Assembly (NCBI GenBank): GCA_002966495.1
Contig: CP016490.1
Location: 3,286,001 to 3,350,000 of the forward strand
Length of the DNA stretch: 64,000 nucleotides
Direction of reading: 5' to 3'
Source of the DNA: Halomonas sp. GFAJ-1
GTDB taxonomy: Bacteria > Pseudomonadota > Gammaproteobacteria > Pseudomonadales > Halomonadaceae
A program made the translations under genes and the position numbers. Positions 48,152-60,811 of the stretch are shown one piece after another (the first letter of the stretch is position 1; every line of letters begins with the position of its first letter). The notes below the pieces were generated by a model. It saw only the letters and a program-made list of their open reading frames with translations. It did not search any database and was not told the origin of the DNA.

Positions 48152-48475
48152 ATGGCTACTAATATTGATGTCACCAACGCCAATTTCGAGCAAGAAGTTC
48201 TTAACGCCGAACAGCCTGTCCTGCTGAAATTCTGGGCCCCCTGGTGCGGCCCCTGTAAAGTAATGGCGCCTGTCGTTGATGAGGTGGCTGCTGAGCGTGG
48301 CGACAATATTAAAGTGGTAAGCGTGAACGTAGACGACGCGCCAGAAATTGCTGCCGAGCAAGGCGTGCGCGGCGTACCAACGGTAATGCTGTTTAAGTCA
48401 GGCACCAAAGTGGCTTCCCTCGTGGGCGCACAGTCCAAGTCACAGCTGACTCAATTCATCGACCAAAACGCCTAA
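48152..48475 (+). CDS. trxA: Thioredoxin 1
   Basis: A 107-residue thioredoxin with the active site FWAPWCGPCKVMAP (about residues 27-40), the buried Asp in the preceding strand region, and the cis-Pro segment GVRGVPTVMLF. It donates electrons to ribonucleotide reductase, PAPS reductase and methionine sulfoxide reductase. The RBS is GGGAGA. It is a single gene, convergent with the AI-2E family permease. Confidence 0.96.
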   Translation: MATNIDVTNANFEQEVLNAEQPVLLKFWAPWCGPCKVMAPVVDEVAAERGDNIKVVSVNVDDAPEIAAEQGVRGVPTVMLFKSGTKVASLVGAQSKSQLTQFIDQNA

Positions 48476-48560
48476 TCTCGCTAAACGCGGCGTTTCATCA
48501 GCAGAAACGACGTTTTATGCGTAGATCACGTTTAGCTACCGTCGACCTTGTTGACGGTAG

Positions 48561-49664
48561 TTAGACTTCACGCTTGGAAGGTGGCTTGCGCGCATCTTCC
48601 AGCCGTATATCCTTTATTCGACGCTTTCCCGGCCCTAAAAGATGCGCAATCCAGCGTGTTTGTGGGTGGCTGTCGAGTGCAATTTTAAGCGTCATGGTTA
48701 ACACCACCGATAACAGCATACCGGCAGCGCCAAAGATCCACCCCCACACCACCAGTGAAAGAAACGCCACAAACGTCGAAAGCCCTAGCGCTTGGCCCAT
48801 TACCCGTGGCTCAATCAGGTTACCTAGAATAAAGTTGATCGCTAAATAAGCTGAGGCTAGCAATAGCGCCTGAAATACGCCGCCATCCTGTGCGACCAGC
48901 AATAGAAGCACCGGAGGGATAGCCGCTAATGCCGAGCCGATGTTAGGAATAAAGTTAAGCGCAAAGGCCAGCACGCCCCATAGCAGCGGAAAGTCTACAC
49001 CTACTAATAAACAGGAGAGCCACACTAGCACTGCTGTGGCCAGACTAATCATCGTTTTAACCGCCAGATAACGCTTCAGCGTTAAGCTAAACTCGCTAAA
49101 ACGTTTCAAGCTAGGCGCCGGATTTTCCAGTGCCCGAGACACTTTATCTCGAAAGTTTAGCGTCTCAAAGAGCATAAAAATGACCAGCAGCGCAACAATA
49201 CTGGCTTGCATAAATAGACTGCCAAGCTCGCCCAGGACTTTAGGTACCCAAGAATCCCCCTCTTCCATGTTGAATAGCTGACCAAGTTGATCAGGGTTAA
49301 TCGCCATGCCGTGGGCAGCCAACGTATTAAGCAGATCCCAATAGTGCTCATTAAGACGCTCCTCAATCTCCGGCAACGCCTCCACAAAGGTGCCGAAGCT
49401 ATTGACCACCAGCAGGCCGATAAGTGAAATAAACCCCAACAGCACCAACAGAATAATGCACGCCGCAGCGCGTACATTAACCCCCCAGCGGTTTAGCCAC
49501 TGCACAGGCGACGTACACACTACGGCAATGAATACCGCGAGCAAGAGAGGCACCAGCAGGTCTGCACCCACCTTCATACCTGCAATAATGACCACCAACG
49601 CCGCAATAGCTAAGGTAGCGTTTAAAGGGATACTGCGATAATCCTCATCCGACAACTTCGACAT
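48561..49664 (-). CDS. AI-2E family transporter
   Basis: A 367-residue inner-membrane protein of the AI-2E/PerM/TqsA family. The N-terminal paired helices (LAIAALVVIIAGMKVGADLLVPLLLAVFIAVV, about residues 15-46) precede a soluble periplasmic-type segment and a C-terminal helical bundle with the family signature LLWGVLAFALNFIPNIGS and NLIEPRVMGQALGLS. Substrates differ across the family (autoinducer-2 export, sodium/proton exchange), so the substrate is left open. It is flanked by convergent trxA and a divergent SIMPL gene. Confidence 0.88.
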   Translation of the reverse strand: MSKLSDEDYRSIPLNATLAIAALVVIIAGMKVGADLLVPLLLAVFIAVVCTSPVQWLNRWGVNVRAAACIILLVLLGFISLIGLLVVNSFGTFVEALPEIEERLNEHYWDLLNTLAAHGMAINPDQLGQLFNMEEGDSWVPKVLGELGSLFMQASIVALLVIFMLFETLNFRDKVSRALENPAPSLKRFSEFSLTLKRYLAVKTMISLATAVLVWLSCLLVGVDFPLLWGVLAFALNFIPNIGSALAAIPPVLLLLVAQDGGVFQALLLASAYLAINFILGNLIEPRVMGQALGLSTFVAFLSLVVWGWIFGAAGMLLSVVLTMTLKIALDSHPQTRWIAHLLGPGKRRIKDIRLEDARKPPSKREV

Positions 49665-49877
49665 AACTCTATCCTTAGCGTGTTATCCCTACATAATGGC
49701 TGCTAGCGGCACATTGCACAAACTGCCCCACACCCAAACCATGCAAACAATAAGCAACTGTTTTTTGGCAACTCTTAGTCAGTGAACTTTATCCCGTCAC
49801 TCACTTCCAACCAGCGTCACATTCGCAATTATTTTTCATACCGCTAGGCAAATGCCTCGCTTGCAAGGAAGTTAGCT

Positions 49878-52320
<2,443 letters not shown>

Positions 52321-52911
52321 ATGCCGACTGCTTTTGACCAAACACTCGCCGCCATCGATGCCCTGCATGGTGAAGATCCTCGCTCTACGACACTGGGCGA
52401 TGGCACTTCATTGCCCCAAGAGCTTGCCTATGCCCAGCGCATGAGCCGCTGGCTAGAGAGAGTACACAACGCCCCCCATGACGTATTGCGCCTTGCAGTA
52501 CGCGCACAGCACCTACAGCGCTGGCTAGTTCCGCGTGAGGAGTACTCTGAAGGGCGCATAGGGTATTTAACCTGGCGGCGCGACCAGGGTGAGCGCGCAG
52601 GCGATACCACGGCTAAGTTAATGCGTGACGCAGGCTATAGCGACGCAGACGCCGAACGCGCAACGGCGATTATTCGCAAGAAAGGCCTCGGCCGCGACCC
52701 AGATGTCCAGGCGCTGGAAGATTGCGCTTGCTTGGTATTTTTAGAAAACCACTTTGCCGATTTCTCACGCAAAATTGACCATGACCACATGGTACGCATT
52801 GTGCAAAAAACCTGGGGCAAGATGTCGCCCGAGGCCCACAAAATCGCCCTCACGCTGCCAATGTCTGACGCCTCCGCCGCACTGGTGAAAGAAGCGTTAG
52901 AAAGCGCATAA
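52321..52911 (+). CDS. DUF4202-family protein
   Basis: A protein of about 196 residues matching the DUF4202 family. It is mostly helical, with conserved polar segments RMSRWLERVHN, AVRAQHLQRWLVPREEY, IIRKKGLGRDPDVQALEDCACLVFLENHF and KTWGKMS. The His/Glu/Asp pattern (QHLQRW, EDCACLVFLE) recalls metal-dependent HD-type helical proteins, but no activity is known. The ATG 52321 (MPTAFDQ) is preferred; an ATG four codons earlier is possible. It lies 88 nt upstream of ydiJ on the same strand. Confidence 0.8.
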   Translation: MPTAFDQTLAAIDALHGEDPRSTTLGDGTSLPQELAYAQRMSRWLERVHNAPHDVLRLAVRAQHLQRWLVPREEYSEGRIGYLTWRRDQGERAGDTTAKLMRDAGYSDADAERATAIIRKKGLGRDPDVQALEDCACLVFLENHFADFSRKIDHDHMVRIVQKTWGKMSPEAHKIALTLPMSDASAALVKEALESA

Positions 52912-52999
52912 ACCTTGTCACCAAGATGCAGAGTAGCGGTGGCTGCGGTAAAGTAGCGCTATTTCCTATCCGCTTCCAGCAGTGACGGCCCGACCAACT

Positions 53000-55900
53000 A
53001 TGATTGCATCCTTGGATACGCGCACGGCTCCTTTTAAGCGCTTGAGCAGCCATTACGTGCGTTTTCTTGAAGCCCTGCGTGCACGCGGCTTTGAAGGCGA
53101 GATTACCCCCGACTATGCCAACCGCACCGTGCTGGCAACGGATAACTCGATTTACCAGCGCCTGCCCCAAGCTGCGGTGTTCCCCAAGCATGCCGAAGAT
53201 CTTGAGCGCCTAGCCAAGTTGGTTGCTGAGCTGCCCCACCGCGACATCGTGTTAACACCTCGGGGCGGCGGCACCGGCACCAACGGTCAATCACTAACGG
53301 ACGGCATTGTGGTGGACGTTTCCCGCCATATGAACCAGATTTTAGAGATTGACGTGAACGCCCGGCGAGTACGCGTTCAAGCGGGCGTGGTGAAAGACCA
53401 GCTCAACGCCGCACTCAAGCCCCACGGGCTATTTTTTGCCCCGGAACTTTCAACCTCTAACCGTGCAACCATTGGCGGAATGATCTCCACCGATGCCAGC
53501 GGCCAGGGGAGCTGCGAGTACGGCAAAACCCGCGATCACGTATTGGAGCTGGATACAGTTTTGCTGGGTGGTCAGCACTTGCACAGCCGCCCGTTAACCT
53601 CGGATGAAGAGCGGGCTGAGTGCCAGCAGGACGGTATTCTCGGCCGCGTGCATACCACTGCTGCCACAATTATCGACCAACAGCGCGAGCTGATTAAGGC
53701 GAAATTCCCGCCGCTCAACCGCTGTTTAACGGGCTACGACTTGGCTCACCTGCGAGCAGCGGAAGGTCAGTTAAATTTAAACAGCCTACTGTGTGGCTCG
53801 GAAGGCTCGCTAGGCTTTTTGAATGAAGCAGTACTCAACGTGCTGCCAATTCCCAAGCACTCTATGCTGGTGAATGTGCGTTACCCAAGCTTTATGGATG
53901 CACTGCGCGATGCCAAAGCTTTAATGAGCGCCAGCGCACGCCCCACCTCAATCGAAACCATCGACGACACCGTTCTACAACTGGCTATGCAGGACTTTGT
54001 ATGGGATAGCGTAGCTGAGTTCTTCCCCGCCACCGGCAGCACGCCGATTCGCGGCATTAACCTGATTGAGTTTAATGACGACGATGAAAGCGCCCTTGCA
54101 GCGCGTGTGCGGGCGTTCACTGAACATTTGAGTCAAGACCCTACCGTAGAGCGCTTAGGCTACACACTGGCCGAAGGACGAGCGCAGATCCAAAAAGTCT
54201 ACGCCATGCGTAAACGCTCGGTGGGGCTACTGGGGAACGTGCAGGGCGAAAAACGCCCGATTGCATTTGTAGAAGATACCGCCGTGCCGCCAGAGCACCT
54301 GGCGGACTTTATCACTGAGTTTCGCGCTGCCTTGGACGCCCGAAAGCTCTCCTACGGGATGTTTGGCCATGTGGATGCGGGCGTACTGCACGTACGCCCA
54401 GCGCTGGATATGAAAGACCCCGCACAGGAAAAGCTGATTCGTGAAATTTCTGATGAAGTAGCCGCCCTTACCCAGAAGTACGGCGGACTTTTGTGGGGGG
54501 AGCACGGTAAAGGGGTTCGCTCTGAATACGGCCCCAAATTCTTTGGTGAACTGTACCCTAGCCTTCAGCGAGTAAAAGCCGCCTTTGATCCGCATAACCA
54601 GCTGAACCCCGGCAAGATTGCATCTCCCGCTGAACACCAGGAACTGATCGCTAAAGACAGCGACCCTGATTTGTTAACGGTTGATGGCGTACCGATGCGC
54701 GGTCAGCTTGATCGCACGATTGACGAGCGGGCGTGGCAGGCTTACGACGCGGCGGTCTACTGCAACGGCAACGGTGCCTGTTACAACTACGATGTTGACG
54801 ACCCCATGTGCCCTTCCTGGAAGGCCACCCGCGACCGTGTGCATTCGCCTAAAGGCCGCGCCAGCCTGATTCGGGAGTGGCTGCGCTTGCAGTCCCAGGC
54901 GGGTATCGATGTGGTGGAAGAGTCGCGCAAGAAAAAGGCCGAGCGCAGCTGGGGCTTTGTTAAAAGCTTCCCTAAACGTGTCATGAACACCGTTAGCAAA
55001 CAGCAACACCACGACTACTCCCACCAAGTGTATGACGCCATGGCGGGTTGTTTGGCGTGTAAATCCTGTGCGGGCCAGTGCCCGATTAAGGTCAACGTAC
55101 CGCAGTTCCGCTCGCAGTTTTTAGAGGTCTACCATGGCCGCTATTTACGCCCACTGCGGGATTACCTGATCGGCGGCACCGAGGTTATGCTGCCCACATT
55201 GGCCAAAATCGCGCCGCTGTATAACGCATTGCTTGGCCAGCGCTGGGTGGAAAAGCTGATGAGCAAGGGCCTGGGGGTTAGCGACTCCCCGTTGCTCTCC
55301 CGTGCCAGTGTGAAGAAACAGCTAAAGGCTTGGGGCGTGTCGGAAGCCACACCAACGTCGCTTGCGCTACTCACAGAGCAGCAGCGGGCCAACAGCGTGA
55401 TTATCGTTCAAGACGCGTTCACGACGCACTTTGAAGCCACACTCGTGATGGACGTGGTAGAGCTACTGTCGCGGCTGAATCTACGGGTGTTTGTGATGCC
55501 GTTTTCTGCCAATGGCAAACCGCTGCAGGTGCAGGGCTTTTTGGGCGCCTTCGAGCGCACGGCAGAAAAACAGGCCAAACGGTTGCGGTCATTGGCAGAG
55601 TTCGAGGTGCCCATGGTAGGGATCGACCCCGCCATGACACTGGCCTACCGTCAGGAGTACGTCAAAGCCTTAGGTACCGAGCAGGTACCCGAGGTGCTGA
55701 TGCTGCAAGAGTGGCTGGCCACCCGCATTAATACGTTAGCGCCGAGTCAGCTGACGTTAGCTGATCCTGGCTATAAGTTGCTTTCTCACTGCACTGAAAA
55801 AACCAATGCCCCAGGCAGCCCCAAGGCCTGGCAGCAGGTGTTTGCAGCATTTGGCTTAAAACTTGAACTGGCCAATACCGGCTGCTGCGGTATGTCCGGC

Positions 55901-56101
55901 ACGTACGGACATGAAACCCGCAATGTGGCAACGTCAAAAACCATTTACGCCCAATCCTGGCAGCCCCAGGTGGAGGCCGAGGAAAATACGGGCAAGCTGC
56001 TAGCAACAGGCTACTCTTGCCGCAGCCAAGTGAAACGCTACTCTGCGCAAACCCTACCGCATCCGCTTCAGGCGCTGCTTAGGTGCCTGCACAGCCGTTA
56101 A
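53000..56101 (+). CDS. ydiJ: FAD-linked D-2-hydroxyglutarate dehydrogenase (YdiJ)
   Basis: A 1033-residue fusion (E. coli YdiJ 1018). The N-terminal FAD-binding PCMH domain includes FTPRGGGTGTNGQ-like LTPRGGGTGTNGQSL and ELSTSNRATIGGMISTDASGQ. The FAD-oxidase C domain has YGMFGHVDAGVLHVRPALD, and the ferredoxin-type domain has the CLACKSCAGQCP cluster. The C-terminal CCG domain includes NTGCCGMSGTYGHE. The enzyme oxidises D-2-hydroxy acids, passing electrons to the respiratory chain. The start is ATG 53000; the frame is open six codons further. An intrinsic terminator follows. Confidence 0.93.
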   Translation: MIASLDTRTAPFKRLSSHYVRFLEALRARGFEGEITPDYANRTVLATDNSIYQRLPQAAVFPKHAEDLERLAKLVAELPHRDIVLTPRGGGTGTNGQSLTDGIVVDVSRHMNQILEIDVNARRVRVQAGVVKDQLNAALKPHGLFFAPELSTSNRATIGGMISTDASGQGSCEYGKTRDHVLELDTVLLGGQHLHSRPLTSDEERAECQQDGILGRVHTTAATIIDQQRELIKAKFPPLNRCLTGYDLAHLRAAEGQLNLNSLLCGSEGSLGFLNEAVLNVLPIPKHSMLVNVRYPSFMDALRDAKALMSASARPTSIETIDDTVLQLAMQDFVWDSVAEFFPATGSTPIRGINLIEFNDDDESALAARVRAFTEHLSQDPTVERLGYTLAEGRAQIQKVYAMRKRSVGLLGNVQGEKRPIAFVEDTAVPPEHLADFITEFRAALDARKLSYGMFGHVDAGVLHVRPALDMKDPAQEKLIREISDEVAALTQKYGGLLWGEHGKGVRSEYGPKFFGELYPSLQRVKAAFDPHNQLNPGKIASPAEHQELIAKDSDPDLLTVDGVPMRGQLDRTIDERAWQAYDAAVYCNGNGACYNYDVDDPMCPSWKATRDRVHSPKGRASLIREWLRLQSQAGIDVVEESRKKKAERSWGFVKSFPKRVMNTVSKQQHHDYSHQVYDAMAGCLACKSCAGQCPIKVNVPQFRSQFLEVYHGRYLRPLRDYLIGGTEVMLPTLAKIAPLYNALLGQRWVEKLMSKGLGVSDSPLLSRASVKKQLKAWGVSEATPTSLALLTEQQRANSVIIVQDAFTTHFEATLVMDVVELLSRLNLRVFVMPFSANGKPLQVQGFLGAFERTAEKQAKRLRSLAEFEVPMVGIDPAMTLAYRQEYVKALGTEQVPEVLMLQEWLATRINTLAPSQLTLADPGYKLLSHCTEKTNAPGSPKAWQQVFAAFGLKLELANTGCCGMSGTYGHETRNVATSKTIYAQSWQPQVEAEENTGKLLATGYSCRSQVKRYSAQTLPHPLQALLRCLHSR

Positions 56102-56120
56102 GCTTGCTATAAGCGAACGA

Positions 56121-56153
56121 AAGGGGCTTACATCGGATGTAAGCCCCTTTTTT
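56121..56153 (+). terminator. Intrinsic terminator of ydiJ
   Basis: A perfect 13-bp stem AAGGGGCTTACAT / ATGTAAGCCCCTT with a 3-nt loop, continuing into six T residues. Confidence 0.93.
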
Positions 56154-56199
56154 ATTACACTGCATTTTCTATTTCACGGATTAAGCAACTATCCAGCTG

Positions 56200-56763
56200 T
56201 TACTCCGTGAAAGGCAGCGAGGAGTGGTGCAGCACAATGCGCAGCTCGCCTTCATCGTCTAGCTGATAGCCCCAGCTCTTATCTACTGTGGTGGTGTTGC
56301 CATCGCTATCCAGGATAGAAACATTGCCCACAGTCATCGCTGTATCACCGCTAATAAAGATAGCTGCGTTATCAATGGTCACTTCCTGCCAGCCATTCAG
56401 TGCGAAGCCGCTATCGTTGGGGAATTCATCGCTATGCCCAACAAAGTAAGCCAGCGCGCCCTCGGGCGTGGTACGGAAAGTTTGCGGCGCGGCTGCTAAC
56501 GTTGGTTTAAATAGCACCGGCCCCATCTCATAGCCATAAGCGCTATCAATAACCAATTGGGCCAGTTCACTGGCGGCCTCAATGCCGTCGTTTTCATAGG
56601 TGTTTGAGATATTTACCAGCGCTTCACCCCACGCTTTTTGCGCTTCGATCACCTGTTCTTCCGTAATGTCTCCGCCTAAATGCGTTACCTCATAGGCGCC
56701 TGCTAAGGAGGCAGTACCGATACCCATACCCAGCACGGCGCTAGTAAAAAGTACTTTAATCAT
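56200..56763 (-). CDS. Secreted NTF2/SnoaL-like protein of unknown function
   Basis: A 187-residue exported protein with a signal peptide (cleavage near SLAGA-YEV). The mature part begins with a helix (EEQVIEAQKAWGEALVNISNTYE) and ends with antiparallel beta strands (DNAAIFISGDTAMTVGNVSILDSDGN; GYQLDDEGELRIVLHHSSLPF). This order of helix then strands, with a terminal HHSS, resembles NTF2-like/DUF4440 proteins. As I recall, similar proteins are sometimes labelled phosphoribosyl-AMP cyclohydrolase, but none of the HisI metal motifs are visible. It is monocistronic, with an RBS AGGAGA. Confidence 0.75.
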   Translation of the reverse strand: MIKVLFTSAVLGMGIGTASLAGAYEVTHLGGDITEEQVIEAQKAWGEALVNISNTYENDGIEAASELAQLVIDSAYGYEMGPVLFKPTLAAAPQTFRTTPEGALAYFVGHSDEFPNDSGFALNGWQEVTIDNAAIFISGDTAMTVGNVSILDSDGNTTTVDKSWGYQLDDEGELRIVLHHSSLPFTE

Positions 56764-56935
56764 TACTATTGATCTCCTAAGTACATATAAAAAGGCAGTG
56801 AACGTTTTGCTTCACTGCTCTACTTAGCACGCCGGTCTACCTTCGTGCTAAGAAACCTACTTGAACGCAGGCTCTTGCCATCAATCAGACTGACACCTCT
56901 TAAAAGTTAACCAAGAAGCGAAGTTAAGAGGCGCT

Positions 56936-57739
56936 CTAAAAAAATAGTCTTTTTAACGCGAGTCCAGGGTTCTCTTCACGCATAAAGGCTTCGCCGACCA
57001 AAAAGCCGTTTACATCGTGGTCACGCATTAGCTCTACGTCATCGCTGGTATGGATACCAGACTCGGTAATTACCGTGACGCCTTCAGGAATGCTTGGCAA
57101 CAGGTCAAGAGTGGTATTCAGGCTCGTATCAAAGGTGTGTAGGTTGCGGTTGTTGATGCCCACCAGCTTCAGGTTCAGCGCCAAAGCGCGCTCTAGCTCA
57201 GTGGCGTCGTGGACTTCTACCAATACATCCATCCCTAAAGCGTTAGCCTGCTGATGCAGATCGCGCAGTTGAAAGTCGTCCAGGGCAGCGACAATCAGCA
57301 AGATGCAGTCTGCGCCAATGGCCCGGGCTTCGGTTACTTGGTAACCATAGGTAATAAAGTCTTTACGAATCACTGGCAGCTCGCACGCGTCACGGGCGGC
57401 GATCAAGTAATCTTCATGGCCTTGAAAAAAATCCGCATCGGTCAGCACCGAGAGACACGCAGCTCCTCCTTGGGCATAGCTTTGCGCAATATCCGCAGGG
57501 TGAAAATCTTCGCGCATTACCCCTTTAGAGGGCGAAGCTTTTTTTACCTCGGCGATCACCGCCGCATCACCCGCAGCAATACGGGCATTCAACGCATCAA
57601 TAAAGCCACGGGGAGCGCTCTGCTTTTCAGCCAGCGCCAGCAAATCCGCTTCACTGACCGCTTGGCGGCGCTCAGCCACCTCTTGGTCTTTACGGGCCAA
57701 AATACGCGTTAAAATTGTCGGTGTTGCCTGGTCGCTCAT
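56936..57739 (-). CDS. trpC: Indole-3-glycerol phosphate synthase
   Basis: A 267-residue monofunctional TrpC (no TrpF fusion). Barrel motifs include the catalytic Lys in [64 protein letters not shown] and [11 protein letters not shown]. It is last in the trpG-trpD-trpC operon, 8 nt after trpD. Confidence 0.95.
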   Translation of the reverse strand: MSDQATPTILTRILARKDQEVAERRQAVSEADLLALAEKQSAPRGFIDALNARIAAGDAAVIAEVKKASPSKGVMREDFHPADIAQSYAQGGAACLSVLTDADFFQGHEDYLIAARDACELPVIRKDFITYGYQVTEARAIGADCILLIVAALDDFQLRDLHQQANALGMDVLVEVHDATELERALALNLKLVGINNRNLHTFDTSLNTTLDLLPSIPEGVTVITESGIHTSDDVELMRDHDVNGFLVGEAFMREENPGLALKRLFF

Positions 57740-57747
57740 TGAAGTAT

Positions 57748-58767
57748 TTATCCTTTAAAAACGCTGGTGAAGTGCGAAAGCTCTTTTAACTTTTCAAGCG
57801 GCAGCTTGGAGGCTTGGGCATCCTGGGCTACCATCACGCCCTCTTTTAAGCTATCGGCAACGCCCGCACAGTAAAGCGCCGCACCCGCATTCAGGGCAAC
57901 CATATCCGCAGCCGCACCTTCGCCACTTAACGCAGCTTTTACCAGCCTCAGGCTGTCTTCGGCGCTAGCCGCTTTCAGCGTTGCTAAGCTTTGGCGTTCA
58001 ATACCCAGCGCTTCCGGGGTAATGGTGTACTGGGTAATGTCGCCCTCTTTGAGTTCCGCCACCAGCGTAGGTGCCGCCAGGGAAATTTCATCTAGGCCAT
58101 CTTCTGAATGCACTACCATTACGTGGCGGCTGCCAAGCTTTTTGAGCACTTCAGCCATGAGTGGCACAAGCTCAGGAGCATAGACCCCCAGCACTTGGTT
58201 TGGTGCACTGGCAGGGTTAGTCAGCGGGCCAAGAATGTTAAATAGCGTGCGCACACCCATTTCACGGCGCGGGCCAATAGCGTAACGCATTGCGGGGTGG
58301 TGGTTGGGAGCAAACATAAAGCCAACCCCCACCTGCTCAATACAGCGAGTTACCTCTTCCGGTTTAAGGTCAAGATAAATACCGGCTATATCGAATAAAT
58401 CTGCACTACCTGAGGAGGAAGAGACGCTGCGGTTACCGTGCTTAGCCACATGAGCGCCACCCGCAGCAGCCACAAAGCTAGCTGCCGTCGAGACGTTAAA
58501 CAGATTAGCGCCATCACCACCGGTACCCACAATATCTACCACGTTGTCGGTACTAAGCGTCACCCGCTTCATTAGCTCGCGCATTACCTGAGCGGCTGCG
58601 CTAATTTCCACGGCGCTTTCGCCTTTCATGGCCAGTCCCACTAGCAGGCCACCAATTTGCGCATCAGAGGCTTCGCCGGTCATGATCTGGCGCATCAGCG
58701 CGTGCATCGCATCGAAAGAGAGGTCTTCGCGGCGCATCACCGCGTTAATTGCATCTCGCATTTGCAT
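57748..58767 (-). CDS. trpD: Anthranilate phosphoribosyltransferase
   Basis: A 339-residue enzyme that attaches phosphoribosyl to anthranilate. The PRPP-binding glycine-rich motif is [31 protein letters not shown] follows, and [14 protein letters not shown] and HSEDGLDE are family hallmarks. The start ATG 58767 has AGAGG upstream; a second ATG lies two codons on. It is the middle gene of trpGDC. Confidence 0.95.
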   Translation of the reverse strand: MQMRDAINAVMRREDLSFDAMHALMRQIMTGEASDAQIGGLLVGLAMKGESAVEISAAAQVMRELMKRVTLSTDNVVDIVGTGGDGANLFNVSTAASFVAAAGGAHVAKHGNRSVSSSSGSADLFDIAGIYLDLKPEEVTRCIEQVGVGFMFAPNHHPAMRYAIGPRREMGVRTLFNILGPLTNPASAPNQVLGVYAPELVPLMAEVLKKLGSRHVMVVHSEDGLDEISLAAPTLVAELKEGDITQYTITPEALGIERQSLATLKAASAEDSLRLVKAALSGEGAAADMVALNAGAALYCAGVADSLKEGVMVAQDAQASKLPLEKLKELSHFTSVFKG

Positions 58768-58803
58768 GAACAGAAAAGCCTCTAAAGCGTATGAATTTGG
58801 CGA

Positions 58804-59424
58804 TCAGCCGCGTTGTAAAAAATTGGCCAATAACGCATGACCTTGGCGCGTGAGTATTGACTCAGGATGAAACTGTACCCCTTCAATATCCAAGTTACGA
58901 TGGCGAAAACCCATTATCAACCCAGGCGTTACGTCATCGCTTGCCGTCAAGGCGGTGACCTCTAAACAGTCGGGTAAGCTTACTTCATCCACAACGAGCG
59001 AATGGTAGCGAGTTACCTCAAGCGGGTTTTCAAGCCCATTAAATACGCCTTGCCCCCAATGCACTACGGCAGACGTTTTGCCATGCATAACCTCTGGCGC
59101 ACGCACTACCTTACCACCGTATACCTGACCAATCGCCTGGTGCCCAAGGCAGACACCCAAAATAGGCAGTTTACCGGCAAAATGGGTAATAGCTGCCAAT
59201 GAAATACCCGCTTCGTTAGGCGTACAAGGTCCCGGTGAAATCACCAAATGAGTAGGCGCGATGGCCTCGATTTGTTCAAGGGTAAGCGCATCGTTGCGGT
59301 AGGTCATTACCTCCGCACCAAGCTCACTCAGGTACTGAACGATATTGAAGGTAAAGCTATCATAATTATCGATCATCAAAACTTTAGGCTTGCTAAACAA
59401 CTGATTAACGTCAACATTAGCCAT
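58804..59424 (-). CDS. trpG: Anthranilate/aminodeoxychorismate synthase glutaminase component
   Basis: A 206-residue class I glutamine amidotransferase with nucleophile Cys in [12 protein letters not shown] and the His-Glu pair in [24 protein letters not shown] is the typical start region, preceded by a 13-residue N-terminal extension. It supplies ammonia to TrpE and perhaps also to PabB, as TrpG does in some bacteria. trpE is not in the window. trpG is first in the trpGDC operon; no Trp-rich leader peptide was found upstream. Confidence 0.93.
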   Translation of the reverse strand: MANVDVNQLFSKPKVLMIDNYDSFTFNIVQYLSELGAEVMTYRNDALTLEQIEAIAPTHLVISPGPCTPNEAGISLAAITHFAGKLPILGVCLGHQAIGQVYGGKVVRAPEVMHGKTSAVVHWGQGVFNGLENPLEVTRYHSLVVDEVSLPDCLEVTALTASDDVTPGLIMGFRHRNLDIEGVQFHPESILTRQGHALLANFLQRG

Positions 59425-59682
59425 CTATCTACTCGCAGTTACCCAGGCTAGTACCCAGGCTCATCCTTTAACACCGATCAGGGATTGTACCGCCCTACCT
59501 ATGCATCCGCCACGCGCTATCGCTAGGCCAGAAGCCTAGTCCTGTACTTATAAAAACAAAACAGATGGCAACCTTAAGCAGGCAAGAGGCTAACCGACTA
59601 TTAGTAGTAACGGCCATAGATAGAGCGGTAAAAGCACCGCACAACAACGTGCCGTACGATGCTTTGATTTGCTTCGATAAGC

Positions 59683-60171
59683 TTAGGCGGGAGATTTTGC
59701 TTGCTTAGGGCTATGGGCTGCGTGCAGACGGGCAATTAACTGGTCTTCTAGCGCAAAGCGCTCGGTAAGGCCTTTTGCCAGTCGATCAATCCAGGCAGGT
59801 AAGCGCGCCAAGTTTTGCTGGCAACGCACCGGCGACGCAAAGTCTTCGTCAAACTCCAGCACCATAGCAGTAGACATTTCTAGCCGCTCCAGCAGCTTCG
59901 AGGCAATTAGCAAAGCGCTTTCGTCGTTGAACGCTTTGGCCTCTTCCGCTAGCTGAGGGTAAATTTCAAAATGCCCGGCGCTGATATAATCCATTAACAG
60001 CTCACTGAAGACATCAACACGCGCTTTGCTAACCGCTTCCAATTCAGCATCGCAGGCGTCTTTCAGTTCGATAAAGCTAACCAAAAGCGCGCGACGTTGA
60101 TCCAGCCAACGGTCAATCAAACTGTGCACGCCCCCCCAGCGCTCCAGGGCATTTTTGCAATCTTCGAGCAT
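59683..60171 (-). CDS. rsd: Rsd/AlgQ-family anti-sigma-70 regulator
   Basis: A 162-residue helical protein of the Rsd/AlgQ family, which binds RpoD region 4 and frees RNA polymerase for alternative sigma factors. Conserved features are GGVHSLIDRWLDQRRALLV near the N-terminus and CDYISAGHFEIYPQL-like MDYISAGHFEIYPQL mid-protein. The start is ATG 60171 because AAGGAG lies 8-9 nt upstream; the open frame extends 35 codons further without an RBS. It lies downstream of dsbB. Confidence 0.9.
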   Translation of the reverse strand: MLEDCKNALERWGGVHSLIDRWLDQRRALLVSFIELKDACDAELEAVSKARVDVFSELLMDYISAGHFEIYPQLAEEAKAFNDESALLIASKLLERLEMSTAMVLEFDEDFASPVRCQQNLARLPAWIDRLAKGLTERFALEDQLIARLHAAHSPKQAKSPA

Positions 60172-60310
60172 GGGGTTTTCTCCTTGCAGATAACCACCTT
60201 TGATAAGGCTAGACTCGCCTTTCCATCTAACCCTGTCAATCCCAGCAGGTACGGTTTCCATGATACTAAAGGCCAATCTATCTATAGGCTGGCCGCGTAT
60301 GAATGCTTAA

Positions 60311-60811
60311 CTAGCGCTTGATGGCCACCCACAAAATACGCAGCGGTGCGATAGCTAAGATTAAAAAGCCCACCAAAGTCCACGCGGGTAGCGAAAGGCC
60401 TAACAGCATAAAGTCAATTTCGGCGCACTCTCCAGAACCAGTGAGCACCATAGCGACTACTTCCTGCATAGGCAGGATATCCATCATGTAGTCCAGGCCA
60501 GGACCGCATGAGGGGACTTGGTCAGCGGGCAGGCTCTGCAACCAAACGTGACGACCGGCAATAAACGCGCCGACACCTACCGCGATTCCCCCAAGCGCGC
60601 CATAAACGCTCTTACCTATACGACCACGGGGGTTATGTATCGCGGCGACGGCCAACACTAGCCCAGCGGCTATCACCGCTACACGCTGAAAAATACACAA
60701 TGGGCAGGGGGCAAGCCCGGCAATATGCTCAAGGGCCAGGGCGACCGCCATCATGACAACGCAGAATGCAACACCGACTAGCGCAGCGGGGCGAATAGAA
60801 GCGGCGCTCAT
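60311..60811 (-). CDS. dsbB: Disulfide bond formation protein DsbB
   Basis: A 166-residue inner-membrane protein with four membrane segments that reoxidises DsbA and passes electrons to quinone. The first redox pair is in LAPCPLCIFQRV (CxxC) and the second pair is Cys in VPSCGPGLDYM and GSGECAEIDF. Its ATG overlaps the gshA stop by 4 nt, linking disulfide formation and glutathione synthesis genes in one operon. Confidence 0.94.
   Translation of the reverse strand: MSAASIRPAALVGVAFCVVMMAVALALEHIAGLAPCPLCIFQRVAVIAAGLVLAVAAIHNPRGRIGKSVYGALGGIAVGVGAFIAGRHVWLQSLPADQVPSCGPGLDYMMDILPMQEVVAMVLTGSGECAEIDFMLLGLSLPAWTLVGFLILAIAPLRILWVAIKR

Noticed and set aside
59429..59464. Possible 11-codon leader ORF (ATG AGC CTG ...) ending 4 nt before trpG, over a tandem 10-bp repeat TACCCAGGCT.
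   Set aside because: No Trp codons in its frame, the purine run AAAGG directly abuts the ATG with no spacing, and no attenuator hairpin with a T tract was seen.
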